Assembly: GCA_028708155.1 (NCBI GenBank)
Contig: JAQVZN010000014.1
Coordinates: 1-10,668, forward strand
Source: Minisyncoccota bacterium
GTDB lineage: Bacteria > Patescibacteriota > Minisyncoccia > Minisyncoccales > Minisyncoccaceae
DNA: 10,668 nucleotides
Direction of reading: 5' to 3'
Position numbers and translations under genes: made by a program
Part shown: positions 1 through 7,747 of the stretch, in pieces
Position numbering within the stretch: the stretch's first letter is position 1
Layout: every line of letters starts with the position of its first letter
Notes under the pieces: generated by a model
Seen by the model: the letters and a program-made list of their open reading frames with translations, nothing else
What the model was told of the DNA's origin: nothing
The model's database searches: none

Positions 1-1500
1 CAGCCAATTTGAACTATCAGCCAATTCTAATACTGAATTGAAGGGAGAAGCTATTGAAAAATATAGCTTTTTGTCTTTTACGGTAGGGTTCTGAAGTAAA
101 CAATTTAAAAATGCTCTTTTTCCAGCTATATCAGAACTATTTTCAAATATAGTTTTTGCCCTGCGTGCGACAGAAATAACGGTAGCAACGGTTGTTTGGT
201 ATTCGTAGTCTGCATTTGTATATTCTTCAAGTTCAATATTAAGACGTTGTAATCTACTTTGATATTCTTGATGTTTATTGTCATATATGTTCTTAGTAAT
301 ACTATCATTGTCTGGGTCTAAAAACATATTCAATAGGTTATCATCCATTTTTTTGATTTTTTCGTATTCGTTTCTTATTCGATTTACTTGAGTTTTGTGA
401 AAAGCTATTTCTGATTCAGTTTCTTTTCTTAAATCTTCTACTAATTTGTTTTGTGTTTCTTCTGAAATTGTTTCGAATTTATCTAAAACTTCATAAACAG
501 GGACTAATAAGTCTTTTTCGTTAACATATTCTCTTTTGCATATTTTTTTAGCATTCGTGCAAGAGTATAGGATATATACTTTTCCACTTGGCTTTATTTT
601 AAGCTCTGGCGTCATCATACAGCCACAATCCTGACATCTTAATAATCCTTTGAATAAAAATTCCTTAGAGAGCTTTTTAGAGGGCATTTTATGGCTTTTT
701 TGACGAATAGCTTGGCATTCATCGAATAATTCTTTAGAAATCAATTTAGGGTATTTATGGTGATATGTTCCGTGTTTTTGAGATATGGCTATTCCACAGA
801 AAAAGGAGTCTTTTAATATGTTATAAATAGAGCCTTTTGATATTTTATTTCCTTTTCTGGATTTAAGTCCCATTTCTGTGATTTTAATTCTTAGGGATTC
901 CATAGAATAATTACCAGTTGCGTACATTTCAAACATTTTTTTAATTAAAGCACCCCTTTCAGGGTCTATAATTACATCTTTTTTTCCATTATCTAAGGGG
1001 ATGTTGAGATAACCTAAACGAGTCTGTCCAAGCCATTCACCATTTCTTCTTTTTTGTTCATTACCCCTTTTTACATTATCGCTAATAGCATCTGAATAAT
1101 ATTGGGCTAAACTAAGTGCTATATTAAAATGAAATAAATCTGTAGCAGGTGAATTTTCTGTTAAAATTAAATTATCAGAAGGGAAGTGAAGTTCAATTTT
1201 ACCCTTTCTTCTCAAACTTTCTAAGGCTGGTAGTCCAATTAAAAAATCTCTTGATAATCTATCAACTTTATCGCAACAAAGAGCAATTATTTCTTTTTGA
1301 TTATTTATGTAATCTAAAACTTTTCCGAATTCTTTTCGGTGTTCTTTGTATGCAGATTCGTCAAAAACAAATTCTTTAATTAGATGTAACTCTGTATTTT
1401 TTTCGATATATGCACGCAATCTATTTTGTTGTGCTGGTATAGAATTACCAGCTTCTTTTTGTTCTTCTGTTGATACTCTTGCGAGAATTACTGCTTTCAT
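1..1500 (-). CDS. Large serine recombinase (site-specific integrase/resolvase), C-terminus cut by window edge
   Basis: The reading frame is open for exactly 500 codons from the ATG at 1500 to the window edge, so the stop lies outside. The N-terminal resolvase domain (about 1-140) begins MKAVILARVSTEEQ, giving Arg8 and the presumed nucleophile Ser10; DKVDRLSRD at 77-85 supplies the conserved Arg81 and Arg84. A recombinase domain follows (about 155-270), then a zinc ribbon with Cys289, Cys292 (CQDCGC) and Cys314, Cys321, then a charged coiled-coil-like stretch at about 350-430. This is the normal order of large serine integrases, which cut and rejoin DNA between att sites through a Ser-DNA link. 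All visible catalytic residues are present, so it is probably active. Its ATG overlaps the res stop as ATGA, suggesting coupled translation at the end of the HTH-mod-res operon. The natural att site would be expected beyond the left edge. It could instead belong to a transposon-type element of the same family. Confidence 0.93.
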   Translation of the reverse strand, partial: MKAVILARVSTEEQKEAGNSIPAQQNRLRAYIEKNTELHLIKEFVFDESAYKEHRKEFGKVLDYINNQKEIIALCCDKVDRLSRDFLIGLPALESLRRKGKIELHFPSDNLILTENSPATDLFHFNIALSLAQYYSDAISDNVKRGNEQKRRNGEWLGQTRLGYLNIPLDNGKKDVIIDPERGALIKKMFEMYATGNYSMESLRIKITEMGLKSRKGNKISKGSIYNILKDSFFCGIAISQKHGTYHHKYPKLISKELFDECQAIRQKSHKMPSKKLSKEFLFKGLLRCQDCGCMMTPELKIKPSGKVYILYSCTNAKKICKREYVNEKDLLVPVYEVLDKFETISEETQNKLVEDLRKETESEIAFHKTQVNRIRNEYEKIKKMDDNLLNMFLDPDNDSITKNIYDNKHQEYQSRLQRLNIELEEYTNADYEYQTTVATVISVARRAKTIFENSSDIAGKRAFLNCLLQNPTVKDKKLYFSIASPFNSVLELADSSNWL

Positions 1501-4187
1501 AATAATTGATTAAATTCATTATCAAATCTTTCTTTATTATTTGAATTAAAGAAGGGGAGACCTATTAATCTATAATCTTTATTTTCAGCTTTTAGTAATT
1601 TGTTATTTCCGTATTTTTCACTAATTTCAAGTAAAAATTCTTCCTTCCATTTATCGAATTCCATTAAATGTTCTCCTTTTGGTTCAATAAATATTTGATA
1701 GTAAAGATTGTCATTATTTTTTAAGAATAAAATAAAATCTGGTTGGAAACCTCTTCCTTTTTTAAAATCGTAAATTTTATAAACTTCTTCGTTTCTTAAT
1801 AAGTAATACTCTTCGTATTTATCTTCTATGTTTTTAATATTATCTTTGATAAAATCAATGATTTTTTCTTCTTCGCTTGTACCGTAAAAAGGTTCTAAAA
1901 CGTACCAATCTTTATTTTTAAGCTCATTTGTGATTCTTTCGCAATTAGAGTTTTCTTCGATTATTTTTGTTTTTGGTTTTGAAAATATTTCTTTAAATTC
2001 TTTTTGAGTAAACTCACTTCCAATTTTAGGACTAATATAGTCTTTAAGTCTATTAGAAATTTCTTTCAAGAATTTTAAGCTTATTTTAAGTTTTTCTTCT
2101 TCGGATAGTTTTTCGTAATGAGTAATTTTTATCTCAAAATTTCCAAAGAAATTTTCTTTTTGCAGGTCTTCGATACTTTTTATTTTCAATTCTTTTCTTA
2201 GATTTTCAAATTGAAAAAATGAATCTTCTTCTTTTGCTTTAATATTAATTGCCTTTCTGAAGATATGTTTTTCTATGTCTTTTATTTTCAAATTCTTTGT
2301 TTCTCCTTCGTCTTCCTGTATATTCAATCTTTCGATATCATTTTGGTTTTGAAGATTGACATTTTGCTCAGATAATTCAAACGAATTAATTTTATATTCT
2401 AAAAGAAAATCTTTTTGAATATCCTCAAGGGTATTTTTTTGCCTATTCGGATTGTCAATTGCTTTGTTTTGCCATATTTTTACCGTTTTATAAAAATTAC
2501 CATTTTTAAATTTTTCTTTTAAATTAAAATTTTTAGGTATTTTATTATCTGATATGTATCCGTCTTTTTTCAATTCAGCTTTAAGGTGTGAAATGTATCT
2601 TGATTCTTCATCATAGGTATAATAATATAATTCTTCCAAAACCCTTAATTCATTGTCGAGGTCATTGTCAAATTTTCTTTTATTTTTTTCTTTATCTTTA
2701 TATGAAAAAGGGAAGTATCTTACACCTCTCCCAATAAGCTGTTTTTCTTTTATGGTTGCTTCTGGGGTACTTCTTGTGCTTCCACCTGCATTTTGTCCTT
2801 GATACAGTCTAACAATGTCAAAAAGGTTTAAGACATCCCAACCTTCAGTTAATCTATCAACGGTAAAGATAGCTCTAATATGATTATTTTTATCCTCTAA
2901 ATTATTAAGTAGTTTTTCTTGTTCTTGAGTTGTTTTTTCAGTTTTTGTTTTGTTGTCTTTAGAGTTGGTTATAATGATATTTCTTTCTTGGAAGTTATCT
3001 TTTAAAAAATCTATTATTTCTGAATGATAAATTTTATTGTTTTTAATAAATTTTATAACTTGTTCTGTTCTTGATTTTCCCATTTCAAACAAAGACGGTT
3101 TTTCTGATTCATAGATTTTATCATCAATATGATTTATAAAGTTAAAATTATTAGGATTAAGATTCTTAATTAATTTAACAAATTCATTGTAGTCATTTTT
3201 TGATTCTTCGATTGTTTTGCTTCTAAAGAGAATAATAGGTTTAAAGTTGGAAATATTGTTTTTAAGAGCAATTTTATGCCTGTACCAATGAAATAGAAGA
3301 GCTTGTATGACTCTTTCATCTTTTTCCAATGTAGATGATATTAGGTTGATTTCTTTAGTATATCCTGCGCTTAAAAATTCTTTTAATCCAAATTTATATA
3401 TAATTTTATTTTTATATTTTTCTTGAATTTCTTGATTGTTTGGAATTGTAGCAGTGAATTCTAATAATACATTTTTGTTATTTTCCTCTCTTCCATTTTT
3501 ATTTAAGATAAGATTAATCACAGTGTGCTCCCATCCTTTTCTTTCAACCTCATTTTTGCTTGCATTATTTTTAAGCTCTTCGCAAAAATCGAACTCGAGA
3601 TTTTCTCCTTTTTTCTTTTTTGTGTCAGCATTCAAGTGATGAGCTTCATCGGCAAGCATTACAATATTTTTTTTATTTAAATCATCTAAGGTTGTTTTAT
3701 TTTCTCTTTCTATATGAATATCATTATAGAGTTGTTGTATTGTTGTAAATTTAATTTCTATGCCCTGAGGATTATCACTAAAAGTTTCTACTTTTTTAAC
3801 GTTTATTGTTTTATTATCTATTACGATTTTGTCTTTATATAAATATTTCGTATGAGTATTATCTATAAAGTTGTTTTCAGTTTTATCAACGATATTGTTT
3901 TGATTTACAAAGAAAATAAATTGCTTATAGCCTTGTTTATAGTAATAGAGAATTAGAGATGCCATTAAAAGAGTTTTCCCTGTACCAGTTGCCATATTAA
4001 ACATTAAATGAGTAGGGGAAGATTGTTCCTCTTTTTTTCTAATTTCTTGATAAGTTAAAAAATTTTCTAATGCTTTTTCTTGCCAATCAAATAAATCATA
4101 TTTTATGTTTTCTAAAATATATGAAGGTGTTTCTGGTTTTTGTATCCTTAAATCGAAAGCCTTATTTTTAATTTCTTCGTATAACAT
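1497..4187 (-). CDS. res: Type III restriction enzyme, Res (helicase/nuclease) subunit
   Basis: This 896-residue protein is the DNA translocase and nuclease of a Type III restriction-modification system; with Mod it cleaves DNA carrying unmethylated sites. The superfamily 2 helicase motifs are all visible: Walker A MATGTGKT (65-72), DEAH at 180-183 (LADEAHHLN), TAT at 245-247, motif V LTEGWD (446-451) and motif VI QLIGRGVR (483-490). The C-terminal PD-(D/E)XK nuclease is intact: QPDFILF with Asp817, then IEPKG with Glu835 and Lys837. The length is slightly below the roughly 970 residues of EcoP15I Res. It starts 2 nt after the mod stop with no Shine-Dalgarno sequence, so translation is probably coupled. 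The TGA stop overlaps the recombinase start. An A8 run (coding strand, plus positions 3667-3674) lies in the motif II region but the frame is intact. Confidence 0.96.
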   Translation of the reverse strand: MLYEEIKNKAFDLRIQKPETPSYILENIKYDLFDWQEKALENFLTYQEIRKKEEQSSPTHLMFNMATGTGKTLLMASLILYYYKQGYKQFIFFVNQNNIVDKTENNFIDNTHTKYLYKDKIVIDNKTINVKKVETFSDNPQGIEIKFTTIQQLYNDIHIERENKTTLDDLNKKNIVMLADEAHHLNADTKKKKGENLEFDFCEELKNNASKNEVERKGWEHTVINLILNKNGREENNKNVLLEFTATIPNNQEIQEKYKNKIIYKFGLKEFLSAGYTKEINLISSTLEKDERVIQALLFHWYRHKIALKNNISNFKPIILFRSKTIEESKNDYNEFVKLIKNLNPNNFNFINHIDDKIYESEKPSLFEMGKSRTEQVIKFIKNNKIYHSEIIDFLKDNFQERNIIITNSKDNKTKTEKTTQEQEKLLNNLEDKNNHIRAIFTVDRLTEGWDVLNLFDIVRLYQGQNAGGSTRSTPEATIKEKQLIGRGVRYFPFSYKDKEKNKRKFDNDLDNELRVLEELYYYTYDEESRYISHLKAELKKDGYISDNKIPKNFNLKEKFKNGNFYKTVKIWQNKAIDNPNRQKNTLEDIQKDFLLEYKINSFELSEQNVNLQNQNDIERLNIQEDEGETKNLKIKDIEKHIFRKAINIKAKEEDSFFQFENLRKELKIKSIEDLQKENFFGNFEIKITHYEKLSEEEKLKISLKFLKEISNRLKDYISPKIGSEFTQKEFKEIFSKPKTKIIEENSNCERITNELKNKDWYVLEPFYGTSEEEKIIDFIKDNIKNIEDKYEEYYLLRNEEVYKIYDFKKGRGFQPDFILFLKNNDNLYYQIFIEPKGEHLMEFDKWKEEFLLEISEKYGNNKLLKAENKDYRLIGLPFFNSNNKERFDNEFNQLL

Positions 4188-4189
4188 AA

Positions 4190-6178
4190 TTATATATTTT
4201 TATAAAATTCTTCAGTAAGTTTTTGGTCTTTTTCACTTATACCAAATTTATTGTCTGACATTTCACTTTTTTGAACATATATTTGATTTAAGTCGAGCAT
4301 AGCTAAAAACATCTTTTTTTGTTCTTCTAATGAAAGTTCTTTGAAATTTTCTTCTTTAATGATTTTTTCTTTGAACTCTTTTGTTTTTACATTGTAATTT
4401 AAAAAATATTTCTCGTATAATTCTTCAAAGAGTTTTTCTAAATCTTTTAAACTTTTGCAGTTTTTGATTTTTTCTTTAGCGTCTTCGTTCCATTTTGCGA
4501 GTTCGGAATAAATAAAAGAATCATCTTTGTCTAAAATTTTTATCAATCTTTCTTTACAAACATTAATATGCTCTTCCAATTGTTCAATTAAGATAAATCT
4601 ACGTTTAAAATCATTTTCTTTATTTGATTCTAATACTGCGTGCGCTGTAGTTCCAGAACCAGCAAAAAAATCTAATATAATATCGTCTTTTTTAGTCATT
4701 ATTTTTATTGTATCTAATATAGTATATAAAGATTTAGGATAACTCACATTCTTTTCAGAAATTAATTTCCCTACCAACCTTGTCCCGTGAGCTGTTGTAT
4801 TATATTTACTATCAATCCAATGAGTTAAGAATCTTTGACTCTCTCTAACCTTGTAAAATATTTCAAGGCCCCCTTTTTTATTTTTTAAACAAATAATATC
4901 TTTTGATTGAATCCTTTCTTGTGCTTTTTGTTTATTTGTTTGCCAAGTTTTTTCAAGAGAATTTTCTATTGGAAAAACTTCAATCCAATTATTTTGTTTT
5001 TCTGTTGAAATTGTAGATAAATCTGGTTTTACATAAAAAGGATACCAAAAATTTGGTCTTTTTTGTCTTCCAGAAATTTCTACAGGGTTATAATTAATAT
5101 ACTTTCTTAATTTATAATTTCCTTTTTCGTCTTGAAATTTAAAGTTTTGTTTTAATTTTTCATCTAAAATTACATTTTCAAATTTTGCCAATTCCTTATT
5201 TTTAGCATATACAAGCATATATTCGTTAGTTACAGAAAAAAATTTTGAAAATTGTCTTCCTTCTGGTTTAATAACTATGCTTATGATTCCAACACGATTT
5301 TCTTTTCTAAAAATTTCATCCGCTATTGCTCCAAGATAAAAAAGTTCACAATGGTCAATAGCTATAGCAATAAACCCATCTTGTCTTAAAAAAGTTTTAG
5401 CAATTTCTAATCGATTTTTCATAAAGGTGAGCCAAGTTGAATGATTGAAGGTGTTATTGTATGTGAAACTGTTCGCATCTCCTCCTGTATTGTATGGTGG
5501 GTCAATATAGATTAATTTTATTTTTTCAGAGAATTGTTTTTTTAAACTATGTAGAGCTAATAAATTATTTCCTTTAATGATTAAATTTTCCTTTATGATT
5601 CCGTTTTCATCTCTTTCAATCCCTTTAACTTCCTGTTCGCCGTTCTTAGTATATTTTTTCCAGTTTACAAATGCTTTATCGTCTAATAATCTATCTATCT
5701 CATCTTGAGCTAAAACTTCATTGAAGAATATTTCCTTTCTTTTTGCTTGTTTTTCTTCATATTCTTCTTTTTTTGATGAATATTCGAAATAATTATCCAT
5801 TCCTTCTTCTGTGCTTTGTCCACCTTCCAAAAGACAATCTTTATATGGCCAATTTAAAACTACTTCGTTATCGTCTTTTAATAATCCTTTGTTTGTAGCT
5901 AATCCAATTCTATTTTCGTATTGAGTATAAGAATTGTCGATTTTATTTTCATCTAAGAAGAATTTGAAATTTTTTATATTAAAAACATAAACATCTTTAA
6001 TTTTAGTAAAGAATTTTTCTTTAATTTCTTTGTCTTGAATTAATAAAGAAATAAGTTTTTCATCGATTTTATCTGCAGAATCTTTAACTTTGTTATAATT
6101 TATTTCTTCGGTTTCAATATCTGTAAAATCGGGTTCTTTCTTTAAAATATTTATTAATTTTTGTTTAAAATTGTTCAT
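4190..6178 (-). CDS. mod: Type III DNA modification methyltransferase, Mod subunit (adenine-N6)
   Basis: This 662-residue protein methylates adenine in an asymmetric target and, in this family, provides sequence recognition for the Mod-Res complex. Catalytic motif IV is IDPPYNTGG (225-233), with DPPY at 226-229; the AdoMet-binding motif I comes later, as LDFFAGSGTTAHAV (502-515). The order IV before I marks a beta-class N6-adenine methyltransferase, as in EcoP15I. The span between them (about 290-490) is the expected place of the target recognition domain, so specificity cannot be read from conserved motifs. The C-terminus (about 626-660, LDLNQIYVQKSEMSD followed by FGISEKDQKLTEEFY) has the look of typical Type III Mod tails. 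It begins 1 nt after the HTH gene stop and ends 2 nt before res. I saw no tetra- or pentanucleotide repeats of the kind that make mod genes phase-variable. It is complete and probably functional. Confidence 0.96.
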   Translation of the reverse strand: MNNFKQKLINILKKEPDFTDIETEEINYNKVKDSADKIDEKLISLLIQDKEIKEKFFTKIKDVYVFNIKNFKFFLDENKIDNSYTQYENRIGLATNKGLLKDDNEVVLNWPYKDCLLEGGQSTEEGMDNYFEYSSKKEEYEEKQAKRKEIFFNEVLAQDEIDRLLDDKAFVNWKKYTKNGEQEVKGIERDENGIIKENLIIKGNNLLALHSLKKQFSEKIKLIYIDPPYNTGGDANSFTYNNTFNHSTWLTFMKNRLEIAKTFLRQDGFIAIAIDHCELFYLGAIADEIFRKENRVGIISIVIKPEGRQFSKFFSVTNEYMLVYAKNKELAKFENVILDEKLKQNFKFQDEKGNYKLRKYINYNPVEISGRQKRPNFWYPFYVKPDLSTISTEKQNNWIEVFPIENSLEKTWQTNKQKAQERIQSKDIICLKNKKGGLEIFYKVRESQRFLTHWIDSKYNTTAHGTRLVGKLISEKNVSYPKSLYTILDTIKIMTKKDDIILDFFAGSGTTAHAVLESNKENDFKRRFILIEQLEEHINVCKERLIKILDKDDSFIYSELAKWNEDAKEKIKNCKSLKDLEKLFEELYEKYFLNYNVKTKEFKEKIIKEENFKELSLEEQKKMFLAMLDLNQIYVQKSEMSDNKFGISEKDQKLTEEFYKNI

Positions 6179-6179
6179 A

Positions 6180-6362
6180 TTATTTCGTCTTTACTTTATC
6201 AAGGAAGTTATTAAAATCATTTTTACTAATTCTAAATTCACGACCTATCTTATAGGCTTTTAATCTTCCTGCCTTTATATATCTATAAATAGTCATAACA
6301 TTGACTTGAAGCAGGGAAGCAAGCTCTTCTGTTTTATAAAATTCTTTATTGTTTTTAATCAT
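6180..6362 (-). CDS. Excisionase-family helix-turn-helix DNA-binding protein
   Basis: This 60-residue protein is one MerR/excisionase-type HTH (HTH_17 style): FYKTEELASLLQVNVMTIYR (8-27) forms the helix-turn-helix, followed by the wing pattern GRLKAYKIGREFRISKNDF at 33-51. Proteins like this act as recombination directionality factors or as small transcription regulators. It is the first gene of the operon, with a strong promoter whose -10 lies 11 nt upstream of the ATG, and it stops 1 nt before mod. Two jobs fit the context: controlling the restriction-modification genes, as a controller protein does, or directing excision by the serine recombinase at the other end of the operon. The sequence does not decide between them. 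The transcript leader would be only about 5 nt, so it is probably translated with little or no leader. Confidence 0.9.
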   Translation of the reverse strand: MIKNNKEFYKTEELASLLQVNVMTIYRYIKAGRLKAYKIGREFRISKNDFNNFLDKVKTK

Positions 6363-6373
6363 ATTTTTTATTT

Positions 6374-6402
6374 ATTATACATTACAATGGTTTACATATC
6401 AA
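6374..6402 (-). promoter_or_regulatory. Sigma-70-type promoter of the HTH-mod-res-recombinase operon
   Basis: Read on the minus strand, TTGATA (6402-6397), a 17-bp spacer and a perfect TATAAT (6379-6374) form a near-consensus promoter. The -35 box overlaps the last codons of the rep gene. Transcription would begin near 6367, about 5 nt before the ATG at 6362, so the message would be almost leaderless. It could drive all four genes, including the recombinase. Confidence 0.75.
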
Positions 6403-7528
6403 GTGCATCTAAAATATGGTTTTTATGCTTGATTTTGTAAGGTTCATATTTTTCGAAACTTTTATTTATTTGTATAACCCAATTTTTAAGATTGTTTTTA
6501 GATATTAATTTATTAACTTCTTGCAAGTCTTTATTGTATTGGTACCATCTTCTGGGAGATAGTTTTTTAGACAAGATAGTTCTCAATTCTCTCATTCCGT
6601 TTTCGTCTTTTGATAATGCAAGTAATCCTATTAAATAAACTGCTTGTTTAGGTTTAATGTTAGAATTATTGAAAAGTATAGTTTGAAGAGTTTCATTTAA
6701 TGTTGTTTCAAGGGAAAAGATATTGTAGTTATTATTTACAATCTGTTTCCAGTAGCTGTTTATGATATCTATACTCATTTTAGAATCAAACATATTTTTA
6801 AATGTTAGTTCTTTTTTATAACCTAAATCATTTAAAACTTTTGTTAGCTTCTTTTTGTTATTGAATCTTAATTCAAATCTTATTATTTCTTGAAATTCTT
6901 TTCTTTGTTGAAATTCTTTAAAAAGAGTTTTTTGATAGTTTGTTTGGTCTTTATCAATAGCCCTTTTTTTGTTTTTATTTAAATCAGCAATTTTGTCATA
7001 TATTGTAAATTGATGTGAGTCGCTATGAATATATAGACTTTGTCCATTATTAATGAATCTTGCTCGAGATAAATCTAAGCTTTGGCAAACATTGATTTTA
7101 TTAATTTCGGAAATAATATAGTTAACGGTATAATTGTCCTTTAATAAAATGTTTTTAGAAAAATGAACCGAGCTAATAGAAGCATTTTCGAGAATAGATA
7201 GGGAAGCGTTAATTCCCATAATTTGAAGTCTTTCTTGTAGAGTTTTAATTACTAAGGGGAAATCTTTATCTTCAAGTTCTTCTAAGTTATTTAAATATAG
7301 TAATTTGGGGGCGGAAAATTCAATCCTTACTTTTTTACTAAAAGAAGGATATTTTCTTGTATATCCTGTAATTTTGGGGAAGTATTTATTCGTACTCTTT
7401 TCTTCTTTGCTTGGATTTCTAACAACTTTTTCATATTGTTTTGTTTTTGAATGAAGCTCCCATTTTATTAGTTCAGGATTATATGAAAGTTCTTCTTTTG
7501 GAATTAATAAAATTATCGTATCAATCAT
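6392..7528 (-). CDS. Phage/plasmid replication initiator, gene II protein (G2P)-like
   Basis: This 378-residue protein resembles the replication-associated proteins of filamentous phages and related plasmids (Phage_CRI/G2P group), which nick one strand at an origin and start rolling-circle replication. The recognisable parts are VRIEFSAPKLLYLNNLEEL (67-85), which matches the family pattern of a beta strand followed by PKLLY-N-L; SSVHFSKNI (119-127); TIYDKIADL (175-183), the YDK segment typical of the group, with Tyr177 a possible catalytic residue; and IIRFELRF (215-222). I did not see an unambiguous HUH metal-binding motif, so the assignment rests on these patterns. The length is normal for the family and no break is visible. 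The start ATG overlaps the end of a 50-codon leader ORF by 8 nt, which suggests coupled translation. It implies that the element has, or descended from, a circular replicating form. Confidence 0.78.
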   Translation of the reverse strand: MIDTIILLIPKEELSYNPELIKWELHSKTKQYEKVVRNPSKEEKSTNKYFPKITGYTRKYPSFSKKVRIEFSAPKLLYLNNLEELEDKDFPLVIKTLQERLQIMGINASLSILENASISSVHFSKNILLKDNYTVNYIISEINKINVCQSLDLSRARFINNGQSLYIHSDSHQFTIYDKIADLNKNKKRAIDKDQTNYQKTLFKEFQQRKEFQEIIRFELRFNNKKKLTKVLNDLGYKKELTFKNMFDSKMSIDIINSYWKQIVNNNYNIFSLETTLNETLQTILFNNSNIKPKQAVYLIGLLALSKDENGMRELRTILSKKLSPRRWYQYNKDLQEVNKLISKNNLKNWVIQINKSFEKYEPYKIKHKNHILDALDM

Positions 7529-7673
7529 ATTGTTTTTGTTTTAATTTATTATAATTATCAGGATTCTGTTTTTTATCTTCTTTAATAAGCCAAGCAAACA
7601 CATCGACTAATTTTCTATTGTCTTGAATTGATGGGGTGGACGTATTTATTTTTTGGCTTTTAGAATTTTGCAT
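7521..7673 (-). CDS. Possible 50-residue leader protein upstream of rep
   Basis: From the ATG at 7673 a 50-codon frame runs to TGA at 7523-7521, overlapping the rep start by 8 nt. It begins MQNSKSQKINTSTPSIQDNR, then a short segment rich in aromatic and aliphatic residues (LVDVFAWLIKED, 22-33), and ends with a Lys/Gln/Asn-rich tail. I recognise no family. The overlap with rep and the fill of an otherwise empty gap favour a real gene, possibly coupling or tuning Rep translation. Against it: the ATG directly follows the U-run of a hairpin, and only the AGG in the hairpin's distal arm could serve as a Shine-Dalgarno sequence. If the hairpin forms, it would mask this site. Confidence 0.5.
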   Translation of the reverse strand: MQNSKSQKINTSTPSIQDNRKLVDVFAWLIKEDKKQNPDNYNKLKQKQYD

Positions 7674-7705
7674 AAAAAAACCTATAGTGATTATGTCTAT
7701 AGGTT
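7674..7705 (-). terminator. Hairpin plus U-run: intrinsic terminator or attenuator in front of rep
   Basis: On the minus strand AACCTATAG and CTATAGGTT (plus 7697-7705 and 7679-7687) pair perfectly over 9 bp around a 9-nt loop, followed at once by seven T residues (7680-7674). The orientation fits termination of the leftward transcript coming from the 387-residue gene, which ends at 7747. Because the U-run touches the ATG of the leader ORF, it may act as an attenuator of rep. The stem has only three G-C pairs, so it would be a moderate terminator. Confidence 0.6.
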
Positions 7706-7717
7706 AGCAAAGGGGGT

Positions 7718-7747
7718 GTTTATAAATATTGATTGGAATTTATAAAC
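7718..7747. repeat. Perfect 10-bp inverted repeat between the 387-residue gene and rep leader
   Basis: GTTTATAAAT (7718-7727) and ATTTATAAAC (7738-7747) are perfect inverted copies around a 10-nt spacer. The right arm reaches the first base of the TAG stop of the upstream gene. No U-run follows on either strand, so it is not a standard terminator. It could be an operator for a dimeric protein, an mRNA 3-prime stabilising stem or part of a replication origin recognised by the neighbouring Rep. The AT-only core makes chance formation possible. Confidence 0.55.

Noticed and set aside
1149..1379. Plus-strand open frames opposite the recombinase, res, mod and the 387-residue gene
   Set aside because: They lie fully antisense to genes with clear protein motifs, have low-complexity hydrophobic translations and lack start signals.
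1497..1500. UGA recoding (as in Gracilibacteria, Absconditabacteria or mycoplasmas)
   Set aside because: The res gene ends with TGA but TAA follows three codons later, so that stop alone is not decisive. However, no long gene here contains an internal TGA, and Trp uses TGG, which argues against reassignment.
3667..3674. A8 run inside res as a slippage switch
   Set aside because: Eight A residues are expected at this base composition and encode a normal Asn-Lys-Lys-Asn stretch; no sign of a broken frame.
4190..6178. Phase variation of mod through simple sequence repeats
   Set aside because: Only homopolymers of up to about 7 bases were seen, with no tetra- or pentanucleotide tracts; the frame is intact and these runs are ordinary for such AT-rich DNA.
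1..7528. Complete filamentous prophage (inovirus)
   Set aside because: Apart from the G2P-like Rep there is no Zot/pI-type ATPase, no small coat proteins with membrane spans and no secretin in the window.
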